54,018 bases of DNA. Origin: Pseudomonas sp. SST3. Its GTDB lineage: Bacteria > Pseudomonadota > Gammaproteobacteria > Pseudomonadales > Pseudomonadaceae. The notes beneath the pieces are model-generated. The model searched no databases and was not told where the DNA came from. It saw nothing but the letters and a program-made list of their open reading frames with translations. Every line of letters begins with the position of its first letter. Position 1 is the stretch's first letter. The position numbers and the translations under genes are program-made. The stretch covers positions 54-54,071 of the forward strand of contig NZ_QORI02000025.1 in assembly GCF_003325755.1 (NCBI RefSeq), read 5' to 3'. This document shows, one piece after another, positions 19,207-29,738 of the stretch.

Positions 19207-20327
19207 ATGCTTTTTCTGAATAATGATGACGTTCAACAGTTGCTGAACATGCCCGACTGCGTTGCTATTCAAGAGCAGGCTTTCCTAGGCTTGGAGGATG
19301 GCCGATCGATACATCGTCCGCGCATCGACGTTTACGCCCCCTGCGAGCGGGAAGGTGGTTATTGGCGCTGGGGCTCCATGGAGGGCGCCACCTCGGCGCC
19401 TGGTCCGTATTTCGCTATACGGATGAAGTCTGACGTCATTCAATGGTCTGAGGATCCGCATAGTCGCAAGCTTCGAGAAGACAAGTACTGTCGGGAACCG
19501 GGGACTTACTGTGGATTGATCCTGGTGTTCTCCACGCGCAACGGCGAGCCCTTGGCCCTAATTAACGACGGCCACCTTCAGCACATGCGTGTTGGCGCTG
19601 GCGCTGGTATCGGAGCTAAATATCTCGCCCGAGAGGACGCCAGCCGTGTGGGTATTATCGGCTCTGGCGGGATGGCGCGAACCTATCTGATGGCTTTTTG
19701 CGCGGTGCGTCCTGTGCAGTTGGTGAAAGTCTACAGTCCCAACCCGGCACACCGTCAGGCGTTCGCAGAGGAGATGCAAGCGCTCCTTGGTGTACGGGTA
19801 ACCGCGGTGGGCGGGGCTGCCGATGCCGTGCAGGGAAGCGACATCGTGGCCACCTGTACCAGCAGCATGGTGCCGACGTTGCAGCCTGAGTGGCTAGAGT
19901 TTGGCATGCATGTAACCAACCTGGGGCCGTTCGAGCTGTCGGAGGCCCTGCTCGAACGAGCAGACATTGTTATCCGTCAAGGGGATGGGGGGGCGTTACC
20001 CCTGAAGTAGAATCCAACCCGAGGGTGCAATCAGGGGTTGGACATAGCCCTCTCGCTTATATTGCTGGTAGCGAGTCGGAAATGCGGCGGCTTCCGCCGC
20101 CACGCAAGCAGACGTTGTTTCGTCGCGATTTTCCTGATTTCGGCGATTTGGCCAACGGCCGTGTAGCGGGGCGCCGGTCGCGTGATGAAATCAGCCTGTA
20201 CATCAATGGAGGCAACCAGGGGTTGCAGTTTGCCAGCGTCGGTGGGCTGGTGTATGAGGCCGCACGGAGCCAGCAAATCGGTCGTGAGCTGCCCACAGAG
20301 TGGTTTTTGCAATCAATCCGGGATTGA
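19207..20327 (+). pseudogene. Ornithine cyclodeaminase/mu-crystallin family enzyme, one frameshift
   Basis: An NAD(P)-binding enzyme of the OCD/mu-crystallin family (ketimine reductases, ornithine or alanine dehydrogenases), about 373 residues if restored. The first part (19207-20010) has MRVGAGAGIGAKYLAREDASRVGIIGSGGMART, the substrate and Rossmann motif, and WLEFGMHVTNLGPF. The frame breaks at a run of seven Gs (19988-19994); with eight Gs it would continue into ...EVESNPRVQSG to 20327, which holds the family's C-terminal LYINGGNQGLQFASVGGLVYEAA. The single lesion in a homopolymer may be a recent mutation, a phase-variable switch or a sequencing error. AAGGAAG precedes the start. Confidence 0.75.
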
Positions 20328-20344
20328 GCTTGGAGGTAGGGCCG

Positions 20345-21556
20345 ATGGCGAATGTGCAATCTGTAGGGCTGCGACAAAGCGTTCCGATGTTACCCATCTA
20401 CGCGACCGCCTGCTTCTCACTCAGCGTCACCCTCATGAAGGGGGTCGCAGTGCCGCTTTGGTGTATAGCGCTCGGAATGCCCCCGGCGATGATGGGGGTC
20501 GTGATGAGCGCGCGTTCGATTCTCCCGCTTTTCTTATCCATCCATGGGGGTGCGCTCATGGATCGACTAGGCGTTCGACGCACGCTAATGGTGCTGACCG
20601 TCATCAATGCGGTTCTTCCTTGGCTGTATCCGGCGTTTCCCCTGATCATCGCGGTAGTAATCCTCGAGCTTATCGGTGGACTCACCATTTCCATGGCCTG
20701 GATAGGTGCGCAGACGGCTCTGGCGCGTGTTGCCCAAGGTGATCCAAAGGCCGCCGGTCGTTTCAGTTTTGCTACCAATCTGGGCAATTTGCTAGGCCCA
20801 CTGCTGGTAGGCATCGCTTGGGAGCTGGGGGGGGCGATAGCAGGTTTCGGTAGTATTTCCGCCTGGGGCGTGCTGCTGTTGATTTCGGTTCTTTTCCTGC
20901 CGGTGGGTGATCGTGACAAGCCGCCCCTGGCTAGCTGGAAGGAGCTCCTGCCGGATTGGAACAGCTATGTTCAAGCCTTCCGCATGCTGAGACAGCCGGG
21001 AGTCGACATGGTGGTTTTCATGACTTTCCTCCGTATCGCTGCTTACAGTGTCCAAGGCTCTTTCTATGCCGTCGCGTTAGTTTATCTCGGGCAAAGCGAG
21101 GCGAACATTGGTATGCTCATGGGAATTGCTGGACTCAGTTCCGGAGCTGCGACCTTATTGAGCAATATCGTCGCCAAGATGGTTGGATCGCAGAAAGCCG
21201 TACTGGTGGGGGGTATAGGCATGGCGGTGGTCTTTATCTGTATCACCCCTGCGCTGGGTAGCTTTCCGGTACTGTTTGTCGTTGCGTTGCTGTTCGGCCT
21301 CGGCATGGGCATTTCCTTGCCATTGTTGCTGTCTGTTCTTTCGTCGGCCATACCCCGGGCCCAGCAGGGGGTCAGTGTAGGGTTGCGGTCGACTGCGAAC
21401 CGCCTGGCCGGGGTCATCGTACCGATCGGCCTTGGTCTCGTGATCGACCGGTTGGGAATCGAATACGGCTTCTATGTGGTCGGCGCGTTACTATTAGCGA
21501 TTTTGGGAGTCGGTACCTCTTTGCTCTCCCGCCGGGCATTGCGGGTTTCTCACTGA
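20345..21556 (+). CDS. MFS transporter
   Basis: A 403-residue major facilitator superfamily permease with 12 predicted TM helices. The loop 2-3 motif is visible as GGALMDRLGVRRTLMVLT (about residue 60-77), and the equivalent second-half loop as GLVIDRLGIEYGFYV. GGAGGT lies before ATG 20345; an in-frame ATG at 20300 overlaps the previous gene and lacks a clear site. As the third transporter type in the module, it could import the same compound or export an intermediate. The substrate is unknown. Confidence 0.82.
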   Translation: MANVQSVGLRQSVPMLPIYATACFSLSVTLMKGVAVPLWCIALGMPPAMMGVVMSARSILPLFLSIHGGALMDRLGVRRTLMVLTVINAVLPWLYPAFPLIIAVVILELIGGLTISMAWIGAQTALARVAQGDPKAAGRFSFATNLGNLLGPLLVGIAWELGGAIAGFGSISAWGVLLLISVLFLPVGDRDKPPLASWKELLPDWNSYVQAFRMLRQPGVDMVVFMTFLRIAAYSVQGSFYAVALVYLGQSEANIGMLMGIAGLSSGAATLLSNIVAKMVGSQKAVLVGGIGMAVVFICITPALGSFPVLFVVALLFGLGMGISLPLLLSVLSSAIPRAQQGVSVGLRSTANRLAGVIVPIGLGLVIDRLGIEYGFYVVGALLLAILGVGTSLLSRRALRVSH

Positions 21557-21665
21557 TCCTGTGGAAAACCATATCTGTATGGGGACGAGGGCTGCTCACC
21601 CGGCAGCCGCGCCAATCACGAGGCAGGGGCGCGGCAAGCCTTCGCTGTGCCACTAAGGAGGAAAG

Positions 21666-22241
21666 ATGCCACAGTCGCTGACTGATGCTCTGACGAGGCT
21701 GTTGGCCCACCCACCAGGCAATGAACGACTGCCAAGGGCCCATTGGCCAACTACCGCTGCGGTATTGATTCCGGTGCTTTGGAAAGAGCCGGAATGTTCG
21801 GTAGTAATGACTAGGCGGACACATTCCCTAAGGCAGCATGCGGGAGAAATATGCCTTCCTGGAGGTAAAATGGATGCCCATGACCAGGGCTCTGTCATCC
21901 GAGCGTCCTTGCGTGAGGCGGAAGAAGAACTCGGGTTGAGCGCCGGTGGGGTGCTTGTTGGGGCCTGCCTGCCAAAGCTCGAGACAAGTAGTGGCCTGGT
22001 GGTTCATCCGGTGGTTGGCTTAATTGACCGCCCCCCTATTTGGAAACTCCAGCCAGCTGAAGTATCGGAGGTGCTGGAGATTCCATTGGCCTTATTTATG
22101 GATTTAGATAATTATCGGCGAGAGGTTAGGCGTTACCGTGGACGTTTAAAAGAATCGTTGATCGTAGACTTCGGTAACGCTCAGGTCTGGGGGTTAACCG
22201 CACGCATCTTGTTTGCCCTTCGGCGAGAGCTATATTCTTAG
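21666..22241 (+). CDS. NUDIX hydrolase, CoA pyrophosphatase type
   Basis: A 191-residue NUDIX protein of the CoA diphosphatase (NudL-like) subgroup. The extended signature is TRRTHSLRQHAGEICLPGGK followed by SVIRASLREAEEELGL, corresponding to the LLTxR...LRxHxGxxxFPGG block and the REAxEELGL core; the first Glu of the classical NUDIX box is replaced by Asp, as in that subgroup. Such enzymes split CoA or acyl-CoA to 3',5'-ADP and phosphopantetheine. AGGAGG precedes the start. Its TAG stop lies in the TTAG that was duplicated when IS5 copy 2 inserted. It is the last gene of the catabolic operon. Confidence 0.85.
   Translation: MPQSLTDALTRLLAHPPGNERLPRAHWPTTAAVLIPVLWKEPECSVVMTRRTHSLRQHAGEICLPGGKMDAHDQGSVIRASLREAEEELGLSAGGVLVGACLPKLETSSGLVVHPVVGLIDRPPIWKLQPAEVSEVLEIPLALFMDLDNYRREVRRYRGRLKESLIVDFGNAQVWGLTARILFALRRELYS
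22238..22241. repeat. Target-site duplication TTAG, left copy
   Basis: TTAG occurs here and at 24625-24628, immediately outside the two ends of IS5 copy 2, and fits the 4-bp YTAR duplications of IS5. The NUDIX stop TAG is 22239-22241. Confidence 0.75.
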
Positions 22242-22386
22242 GGGTGGTCTGAAGTAGCCCTGTATTTCCGGTCGACTTCAGCCTCCGCCGATTTTGAAAG
22301 CGGCAAACCGATCAAACACGATCAGATCGCCCGCTCATTTCAGTGTTTCTGACCGCCGCGATAACCTCGCCGCGGCCATTTCCACG

Positions 22387-23302
22387 TTACAGGCGCACCT
22401 CTCCTGTATTCGCCAGTAAATGTCGGCGCGCCATCCACAGGTTCGACAGAGCGAACAGCGTCACCAACTGCGCCGTGTTCTTCACCAGGCCACGGAAGCG
22501 CGTCTTCACATAACCGAACTGGCGCTTGATCACCCGGAACGGGTGCTCGACCTTGGCACGAACCTGCGCCTTGGCCTTCTCGATCTTGCGCTTGGCTTTG
22601 TACAGCGCGCTGCGCTTACTCAGCTTCTTGTATGTACTGCGGCGGGCAGCGATCTGCCAGATCACTTCCCGGCATGTTCTGGGCGTTTCTCTACGCCGGT
22701 GTAACCCGCGTCGGCACCGACCATGTTTTCCTCGCCGTGCAGCAACTTGTCGACCTGAGTGACATCCGCCACGTTGGCTGCCGTGCCCGCCACGCTGTGT
22801 ACCAGCCCCGACTCATCATCCACGCCGATGTGCGCCTTCATCCCGAAGTAGTACTGGTTTCCCTTCCTGGTCTGGTGCATTTCCGGGTCACGCTTGCCGT
22901 CCTTGTTCTTGGTCGAACTCGGCGCATTGATCAGCGTGGCATCGACGATGGTGCCTTGGCGCAACGACAAACCTCGGTCACCCAAATAACCATTGATGAT
23001 GGCCAGAATGCCGGTAGCCAGTTCGTGTTTCTCCAGCAGCCGGCGGAAGTTGAGGATGGTGGTTTCGTCGGGAATGCGTTCCAGACTCAACCCGGCGAAC
23101 TGACGCAGGATGGTGGTCTCGTACAGCGCTTCCTCCATCGCCGGGTCGCTGTAGCCGAACCAGTTTTGCATCAGGTGAACCCGCAGCATCGCCATCAGCG
23201 GATAGGCCGGTCGGCCGCCTTCACCCTTCGGATAATGCGGCTCGATTAAGGCAATCAAACCCTTCCACGGCACCACACGATCCATCTCGATCAGAAACAA
23301 CA
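22387..23302 (-). pseudogene. IS5-family transposase, 5' end separated by IS3, frameshift near 22665
   Basis: Most of the IS5 transposase is seen from FLIEMDRVVPWKG onward (23302 downwards). The first codons (MKQMTF) remain on the far side of the nested IS3 at about 24558-24542. A small loss near 22665 (PEHAGK* / VIWQIAARRS) shifts the frame before the C-terminal third. The region that is broken in copy 1 (HQTRKGNQYYFG and RRSTYKKL) is intact here, so the two copies decayed independently. Confidence 0.85.
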
Positions 23303-23560
23303 GCCCTGGTCTTGGATCAAGGCTACAGCCATATCGAGGCCTCCCGTTCGCTGGGCGTCGTGGATTCGGCACTGCGCCGCTGGGTAAAACAACTTCAAGA
23401 CGAGCGCCAAGGCGTGACCCCAAAGAGCAAAGCGCTAACGCCTGAGCAACAGAAGATCCAGAAGCTGGAAGCCAGGATCAATCGGCTGGAGCGGGAGAAA
23501 GCGATATTAAAAAAGGCTACCGCTCTCTTGATGTCGGACGAACTCGATCGTACGCGCTGA
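23303..23560 (+). pseudogene. IS3 OrfA, N-terminally truncated
   Basis: Helix-turn-helix and leucine-zipper protein of IS3 elements. It begins at [20 protein letters not shown] (the first 18 or so residues are lost at the IS5 junction), then [13 protein letters not shown] and the heptad-like [23 protein letters not shown]. The A6G slippery run, for -1 frameshifting into orfB, is present at about 23509-23515. Confidence 0.8.
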
Positions 23561-23898
23561 TAGACCAGTTGAGTGAGCAGGAGCCGGTAGAAGTGGTCTG
23601 TTCAGCTTTCGATGTGGCGCGGTCTTGCTACTACGCCCACCGCCTTCGACGTCGTCGTGTCGATGCTCGTCGCGTTGCGCTACGTAGTCGGATCAACGAA
23701 TTTTAGCCAAAGTCGAGGCTCGGCTGGCAGCCGAAGCCTCCTGGGCATGCTGCGCGAGGACGGCGTGACGATTGGCCGTTTCCGTGTGCGTCGGTTGATG
23801 CGTGAGCTGGGCCTCGTCAGCAAGCAGCCGGGCTCGTACGCTTACAAGCAGGCCACGGTTGAACGCCCGGATATTCCGAATCGGCTAAACCGGTCCCT

Positions 23899-24206
23899 AT
23901 CTCTCGCACGCCAACACCTTGCGCACGGAGCAGCCCAATGTCTTCTCGCTCCGCGAACGACAAGTACCTTTCGGATATGTGGTTAGACATGAACAATGGC
24001 ATCCCGCCGCGATGACGGAACCAGCGTGTGCCTACCGCTGACGATACGCCAACGGACTCAGCTGCCTTCTCACTTGTGATCCCGGTTGCTATTTGCGTCC
24101 AAAATAGCCGCTCGATCTCGCGGCGAAGTGACGGCGCACCTGGCGAACGCATTGCTTCACGCCCCGTCAACTTCTGCATCCACGCTGCTGGTCGTCCCAT
24201 AAACAC
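23899..24206 (-). pseudogene. IS30 transposase, N-terminal fragment
   Basis: It starts [20 protein letters not shown] and carries the N-terminal HTH (ITSEKAAESVGVSS) up to GVGVREI, after which the reading runs into IS3. It supplies the N-terminus that is missing from the copy at the left window edge. It cannot function as a transposase; a free DNA-binding fragment could in principle be made. Confidence 0.83.
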
Positions 24207-24244
24207 CTCCGATTAAAGGTGTTGCTACGACCGGTTGAATCTGC
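23899..24244 (-). mobile_element. IS30-family element, left-end fragment
   Basis: The left terminal repeat (GATTCAACCGGTCG, minus strand from about 24241) and the first about 300 bases of an IS30 closely similar to the copy at 1-1323. It ends abruptly at 23899, inside VREI, where IS3 orfB sequence begins. A deletion after insertion would explain the loss of both the rest of IS30 and the middle of IS3 orfB. Confidence 0.85.
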
Positions 24245-24319
24245 CCAGTACGCCAGCCGCTTGTTCCGACAGCGACTGTGGCGATACCGGATGCAGCAAA
24301 GCATGAGTCGTCGGGGTAA

Positions 24320-24472
<153 letters not shown>

Positions 24473-24624
24473 TGACGGGCTACCGCCTGCGGTGGCCGAA
24501 GAAAAACTTAACCCACTGTCCGGGATGGGTTGACCACTACAAAGGTCATCTGCTTCATCGGAAAACTCGGCGGGTGGCGTCCGGGTATTTTGCCAAAATC
24601 AGGAAGTCTTCTTCAGAGTTTCCT

Positions 24625-24628
24625 TTAG
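24625..24628. repeat. Target-site duplication TTAG, right copy
   Basis: Partner of 22238-22241. The complement of 24625-24627 is the TAA stop of the IclR gene, so the duplication gave each convergent gene its own stop. Confidence 0.75.
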
Positions 24629-25386
24629 GGGGCAGCAGAAAGAGTAATTGCAATTTGCTGTGCATGCTCCTTTAAGGCATCGGCAACTTCCTTAATTTTT
24701 TTTTGATCAAGGCGGGTCGTCGGTGCGGAAAGCGAAATGGCAGATTTGACGCGTATACCTGGACAACTGATAGGAACCGCGACACACCGCAGTCCCATTT
24801 CAACTTGTTCATCATCGAGCGCATATCCACGGGCTCGTACAAGCTCTATCTCGCGAAGTAGTTCTGTGCGATCGGTAGTTGTTTTATTTGTATGGCGTTC
24901 GAACGATTGCAAGCCTATACAGCGCTCGAGCTCCTCCCGGTCAAGCATAGACATCAATGCCTTGCCGAGCCCGGTGCAATAGGAGGGAAGACGCTTGCCG
25001 ATGTGTGTCGTGATGGTCAGGCTGCGGTAACCCTCACCTTTGGCTACATAGCAAACAGTGCCATTGTCGAGAATCCCCCCGTGAATTGTTTCACCAAAGG
25101 TTTCCGCCAGAGCATTCACATGCGGTTCAAAGGCGTTGTGCATAACATCCATGATAGATACGCGCCCCCCTAACTCTGCCAATAGCAAACCGAGTTCAAA
25201 TGCACCGTCTATGGTTCTGACTATAGCTCCCACTGACTCAAGTGTGACCAGGAAACGGTGTACGGTAGCGATATTCATATCCAATCGGCGGGTTAGCTGG
25301 GAGAGGGTAAGTTTTTCACCCTCAACCTGGAAAGCACTCAGTATCTTGAATGCCTTGATTACTGAGAGATTGAATGGAGTGGCCAT
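24625..25386 (-). CDS. IclR-family transcriptional regulator
   Basis: A 253-residue regulator. The N-terminal winged helix-turn-helix lies at residues about 8-65 (LTLSQLTRRLDMNIATVHRFLVTLE), followed by the IclR effector domain with FGETIHGGILDNGTVCYVAK, HIGKRLPSYCTGLGKALM and YALDDEQVEMGLRCVAVPI. It faces the catabolic operon tail to tail and is the only regulator in the module, so it probably controls it, perhaps through the palindrome at 6677-6693. Only 61 bases separate its start from an IS5 terminal fragment, so its promoter may be short or partly supplied by IS DNA. The effector is unknown. Confidence 0.9.
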   Translation of the reverse strand: MATPFNLSVIKAFKILSAFQVEGEKLTLSQLTRRLDMNIATVHRFLVTLESVGAIVRTIDGAFELGLLLAELGGRVSIMDVMHNAFEPHVNALAETFGETIHGGILDNGTVCYVAKGEGYRSLTITTHIGKRLPSYCTGLGKALMSMLDREELERCIGLQSFERHTNKTTTDRTELLREIELVRARGYALDDEQVEMGLRCVAVPISCPGIRVKSAISLSAPTTRLDQKKIKEVADALKEHAQQIAITLSAAP

Positions 25387-25447
25387 AGGGTACCATGTGT
25401 TAGAATCAGATGAGTATAGGCCAAAGATCGAGCGTTGGGATAGCTAG

Positions 25448-25494
25448 GGATGGTCTGAAGTAGCCCTTTATTTCCCCCCGACTTCAGCTCTTGC
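25448..25494 (-). mobile_element. IS5 right-end fragment (third copy)
   Basis: 47 bases beginning GGATGGTCTGAAGTAGCCC, flanked by CTAG (25444-25447), match the right end of IS5 copy 1. The rest of the element is cut off by the IS3 element that begins at 25495. It faces the copy 1 right end at 6359 across the whole catabolic module. Confidence 0.75.
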
Positions 25495-25560
25495 TGTAGT
25501 GGTCAACCCATCCCGGACAGTGGGTTAAGTTTTTCTTCGGCCACCGCAGGCGGTAGCCCG

Positions 25561-26697
<1,137 letters not shown>

Positions 26698-26794
26698 CTA
26701 AACCGGTGTCCAGGATTAGTAGACCACTACATGTTGACGGATCGCATAGGATAACCTTGCACCACGAATCAACCACAAAGCTGCGAACTGAACG

Positions 26795-27340
26795 ATGGGT
26801 TTTGAACAACTAGCTGAGCTGCGCGACCGCCTGCGAGCCGAAAAGGTGCAGGTAAAGACTGATAGTACGAAGCAGCGTCCGCGGAAGCCTTCTCCGCAGA
26901 CGAAACCTCGCGAGCAAGACCCTGCGTTGGAAGCGATCTGGGGATTGCAAAAGCAGTTTCCATTAGCCTTTCCGGTCAATCCGGCCCCCAAGGTTCCGCT
27001 AAAGGAAGGCATTCTCAAGGATGCCGAGCAACACTTGGAGCTGCTCGGAATATCCAGCGATCAGCTCAAGCAGGGCATTGCTATGTGGTGTCGAGGAAGT
27101 CGGTACTGGACAAGCATGACGGAGAATGCGCCGCGCTTAGACTTGAACGGCCAGGCAGTTGGTATCGTTACGGCGGCTCAGGCTCTGCATGCGAAGCAGC
27201 AGGCTAAGCGGCAGCGCGGGCAAGCACGACGTAATCAGAAAAAGCCAAAAGAGCAAATACAGGACAAGGCCGTCCATAGCACTGTGGAACAGATCGTGGA
27301 TTTAAAACACTCGCGCTTGGCACTGTTGCCCGATCACTGA
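26795..27340 (+). CDS. ProQ/FinO-family RNA chaperone
   Basis: An RNA-binding protein (181 residues). A lysine- and proline-rich N-terminal tail (KTDSTKQRPRKPSPQTKPRE) leads into the FinO/ProQ core (about residues 50-140) with QKQFPLAFPVNPAPKVPLKEGI, QLKQGIAMWCRGSRYWTSMTENAPRLDLNGQAVGIVTAAQ. The tail after that is again basic (KQQAKRQRGQARRNQKKPKEQ). Such proteins bind structured RNA 3' ends and regulate mRNAs or plasmid RNAs. The IS3 element ends only 63 bases upstream, so native upstream DNA is short and no clear promoter is seen. It may be island-borne rather than core (inference). Confidence 0.85.
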   Translation: MGFEQLAELRDRLRAEKVQVKTDSTKQRPRKPSPQTKPREQDPALEAIWGLQKQFPLAFPVNPAPKVPLKEGILKDAEQHLELLGISSDQLKQGIAMWCRGSRYWTSMTENAPRLDLNGQAVGIVTAAQALHAKQQAKRQRGQARRNQKKPKEQIQDKAVHSTVEQIVDLKHSRLALLPDH

Positions 27341-27479
27341 ACTAGGTGCGCGAGGCTATAGGGAGGCGGTTTGAAGGAGCAGCAAGTAGCCGGTATTACC
27401 TTCTAATGTGCCCTGCCGGCCATAGAGCCTCTGAGGATTATGAGAGATACAACGGTGGCCGACCCAGACGGAAGGCGCG

Positions 27480-28509
27480 TTAGCCCGCCTCGACGCAATT
27501 GCGCCCATTCGCCTTGGCTCGGTAAAGCGCGATATCGGCTCGGCTGATGGCGCTCTCCAGCTGCTCTTCGTCGCGCTTGAGCGTCACACCGATGCTCAAC
27601 GTCATGCTCAGCACGTGGTTGTCACAGTTAAACTCGCTATTAACAATCGCTTCGCGCGCACGTTTGGCCAGCCCCGCCAACTCGTCAGCACTGTTGACGA
27701 GCACCATGATCAGAAATTCCTCGCCACCGTGTCTAACCAGGACGTCATCGACCCGCAGTACCGCCTTCAACCGCCGCGCGGTCTGGACGATAACCTGATC
27801 TCCGATCGCATGGCCGTATCGATCGTTGATCGACTTGAAGTGATCAAGATCCGCATACATCACACCAACGGCTTTACCGCTGGATACCGACTCCTTGACC
27901 ATCACCGGCCCGAAATAACTCAAGCCGGCTCGATTCCAGGTTCGTGTCAGCGAATCGGTCATCGCCCGATGCCGCTCAGCATCGAGCGTTTGGTACAGCG
28001 TGCGGATATGTGTGTTCTGAATCCTGTGCAGCACGTGCCCTTCCGCCAAGGTTGCGAGGTCCACAAGCATGCCTCGCTCGATATCATTCAACGTGCGTGG
28101 TTCAGGATGCAGCAGGCAAAGCGTACCGATGGGAAAGCCATTAACGCGGATGGGATGGCCCGCATACAGGCGTATATAAGGCGAACTCTCCACGAGCGGA
28201 TTTGCACAGAAACGTGGGTCATTGAGCGTATCGGGCACGACCAGCGAGTCGGTCTGCAAGATGGTGTGGCTACAGAATGAAATATCCACGCGGGGTTTCG
28301 CTGATAGCCAACCCTAACCGCGTCTTGAACCACTGGCGGTCGCGGTCGATCAGACTGATCAGGACCGTTTCCACGCCAAAGGCACTTTGCGCTACCCGGA
28401 CGAGCGTCTCGAGATACTCATCCGCCGCAGTATCAAGGATGTTCAGACAATCCAAGGTGTACTGACGTAGGGACTCGTCGGGGTGTAGCGGCGCAATAAT
28501 CATAGGCAT
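27480..28509 (-). pseudogene. GAF-GGDEF diguanylate cyclase, one frameshift
   Basis: The N-terminal GAF domain is split. Residues up to ...WFKTRLGLAISETPR (28509-28290) are followed by one extra G (CGTGGATATT), and the next frame continues DISFCSHTILQTDSLVVPDTLNDPRF and then a GGDEF domain. The catalytic motif is RHGGEEF, and RVDD five residues upstream is an intact product-inhibition I-site. If whole, it would be about 342 residues and make cyclic di-GMP under GAF control. The downstream part (from ATG near 28289) could still be translated as a GGDEF protein with a partial GAF domain. A sequencing error cannot be excluded. Confidence 0.8.
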
Positions 28510-28842
28510 TTCACTGATTGACGGTCGCTTAGGATAGCGCGGTCGCTACTGCTTGCAGAGAAAGAGAGAGAGCATACCCACTCTCCAGCCAGTGAACGCT
28601 AGACGTTTTCGGCGCAACCCACGCAGATTGGGAGGGCGGCGCCAGAGCTAATCTTATCTCGCGATCAAGGCTTAAAGAATTGCCGTTTCGACCCGACACC
28701 CGCCCAGAAACATTTTAGCTATATGAAAAAGATCGATGTTTTCGCCCCACTACGCTGCAGCAAGTTGCCTCGATAGGTACTGAACCGCACCATGGGGCTA
28801 TCCAGCAGACTAACGCAGTTCAATACGGAGGCTCGATTATCC
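28510..28842. other. Gene-free stretch
   Basis: 333 bases between the GGDEF gene and the AlpA-type gene. No convincing coding region, repeat or RNA was seen apart from a GA repeat at about 28558-28571. Confidence 0.5.
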
Positions 28843-29195
28843 ATGGCCAGCTCTCCCAGCGCCGAAACCAGTCTGTCTCTGCCGATCCCAGAAACAGACG
28901 CCTACAACGAGCTACCGCATTTTCCAGAGCGCTGCCCTCTCCCCTTCCGGCGCACCATTCGGCGGCAAGAGTTGAGGCAAATCATCCCCCTGTCCGAAAC
29001 GACTATCTACGAGATGGAGCGCGCGGCGAGTTCCCTCGGCGGTTCAATCTGACCCCGCGATGCGTGGTGTGGGACCTAGCCGAAGTAGAAGCCTGGATCG
29101 AGGAGCGAAAGCAGGCACCTCGCAGTGGAATCAGCGGCCCGGATGTCCGCCTACGGAAAACCCGTCCGGTTCGGGCGGGTTCGGACCAGCCATGA
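28843..29195 (+). pseudogene. AlpA-type phage/island transcriptional regulator, frameshifted
   Basis: A small MerR/AlpA-like winged HTH regulator of the kind that controls excision of P4-type islands. The first part has RRTIRRQELRQIIPLSETTIYEMER. One base is missing at about 29021 (GAGCGCGCGGCG; the family has ER(R/G)GEFP), after which the correct continuation FPRRFNLTPRCVVWDLAEVEAWIEERKQ is read one frame off to a TGA at 29193-29195. The start is set at ATG 28843, with GGAGG at 28827-28831; an in-frame ATG also exists at 28792. The break suggests that the island has lost controlled excision. Confidence 0.75.
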
Positions 29196-29209
29196 GGCCG
29201 ACAATGACC

Positions 29210-29734
29210 TCAGCCAACAAGAGCCTCTAGATCCTCAGAAGTCGAGCGAGGTAGGCGCCGACTTTCCTTGGCCAGATTGACCTGCAAGGCCACTCCTGCC
29301 ACCTCCAGAACATCCCTCGCCAGCGTATAGCTGCCCTTGGCCTGCAACCAGCCCAACACGTCCACCAGGTGCCAGACCGACGCACTCCCCTCATGCACCG
29401 GCGCGGGAAAACTACCCGGATTGGCCAGCATCAGCTTGCGCATGTTCTGTCGCGACACCCCGACCAACTCGGCCACGTCGGTCAGGCCGACCAAATCCGG
29501 GGCGACCTCGATCAGCCTGGCCGAGGGCACTGCACGGCGCACATCAGCCAGTGCACTGCGCACAGCGGCATCTGCACTCTCTGCCTCGCGGGTGAACTCT
29601 AGTGCCAGCCGCCCCGGCTGGCCGATGCCAACCAAGGCATCGTCGCAGCCCGCTTCACCAAGGCGCTCAACCAAAGCGTCCGGGTTACGGTCATCATCGG
29701 CGAGTTGGTATTTCAGGGTGAAGGTGTATTCCAT
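29210..29734 (-). CDS. HTH-domain protein, possible antitoxin of a two-gene module
   Basis: A 174-residue protein of unknown function. The N-terminal half (MEYTFTLKYQLADDDRNPDALVERLGEAG..., LALEFTREAESADAAVRSALADVRRAVP) has the look of a small alpha/beta domain, and the middle contains a HTH-like block LTDVAELVGVSRQNMRKLML followed by WHLVDVLGWL. The start is set at ATG 29734; the frame stays open further upstream, but that part is low-complexity and overlaps the next gene. It lies 4 bases after the stop of the gene at 30014-29739, so the two are co-transcribed. The arrangement toxin-like gene first, DNA-binding partner second, suits a HicAB-type order (inference). Confidence 0.65.
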   Translation of the reverse strand: MEYTFTLKYQLADDDRNPDALVERLGEAGCDDALVGIGQPGRLALEFTREAESADAAVRSALADVRRAVPSARLIEVAPDLVGLTDVAELVGVSRQNMRKLMLANPGSFPAPVHEGSASVWHLVDVLGWLQAKGSYTLARDVLEVAGVALQVNLAKESRRLPRSTSEDLEALVG

Positions 29735-29738
29735 CGTG

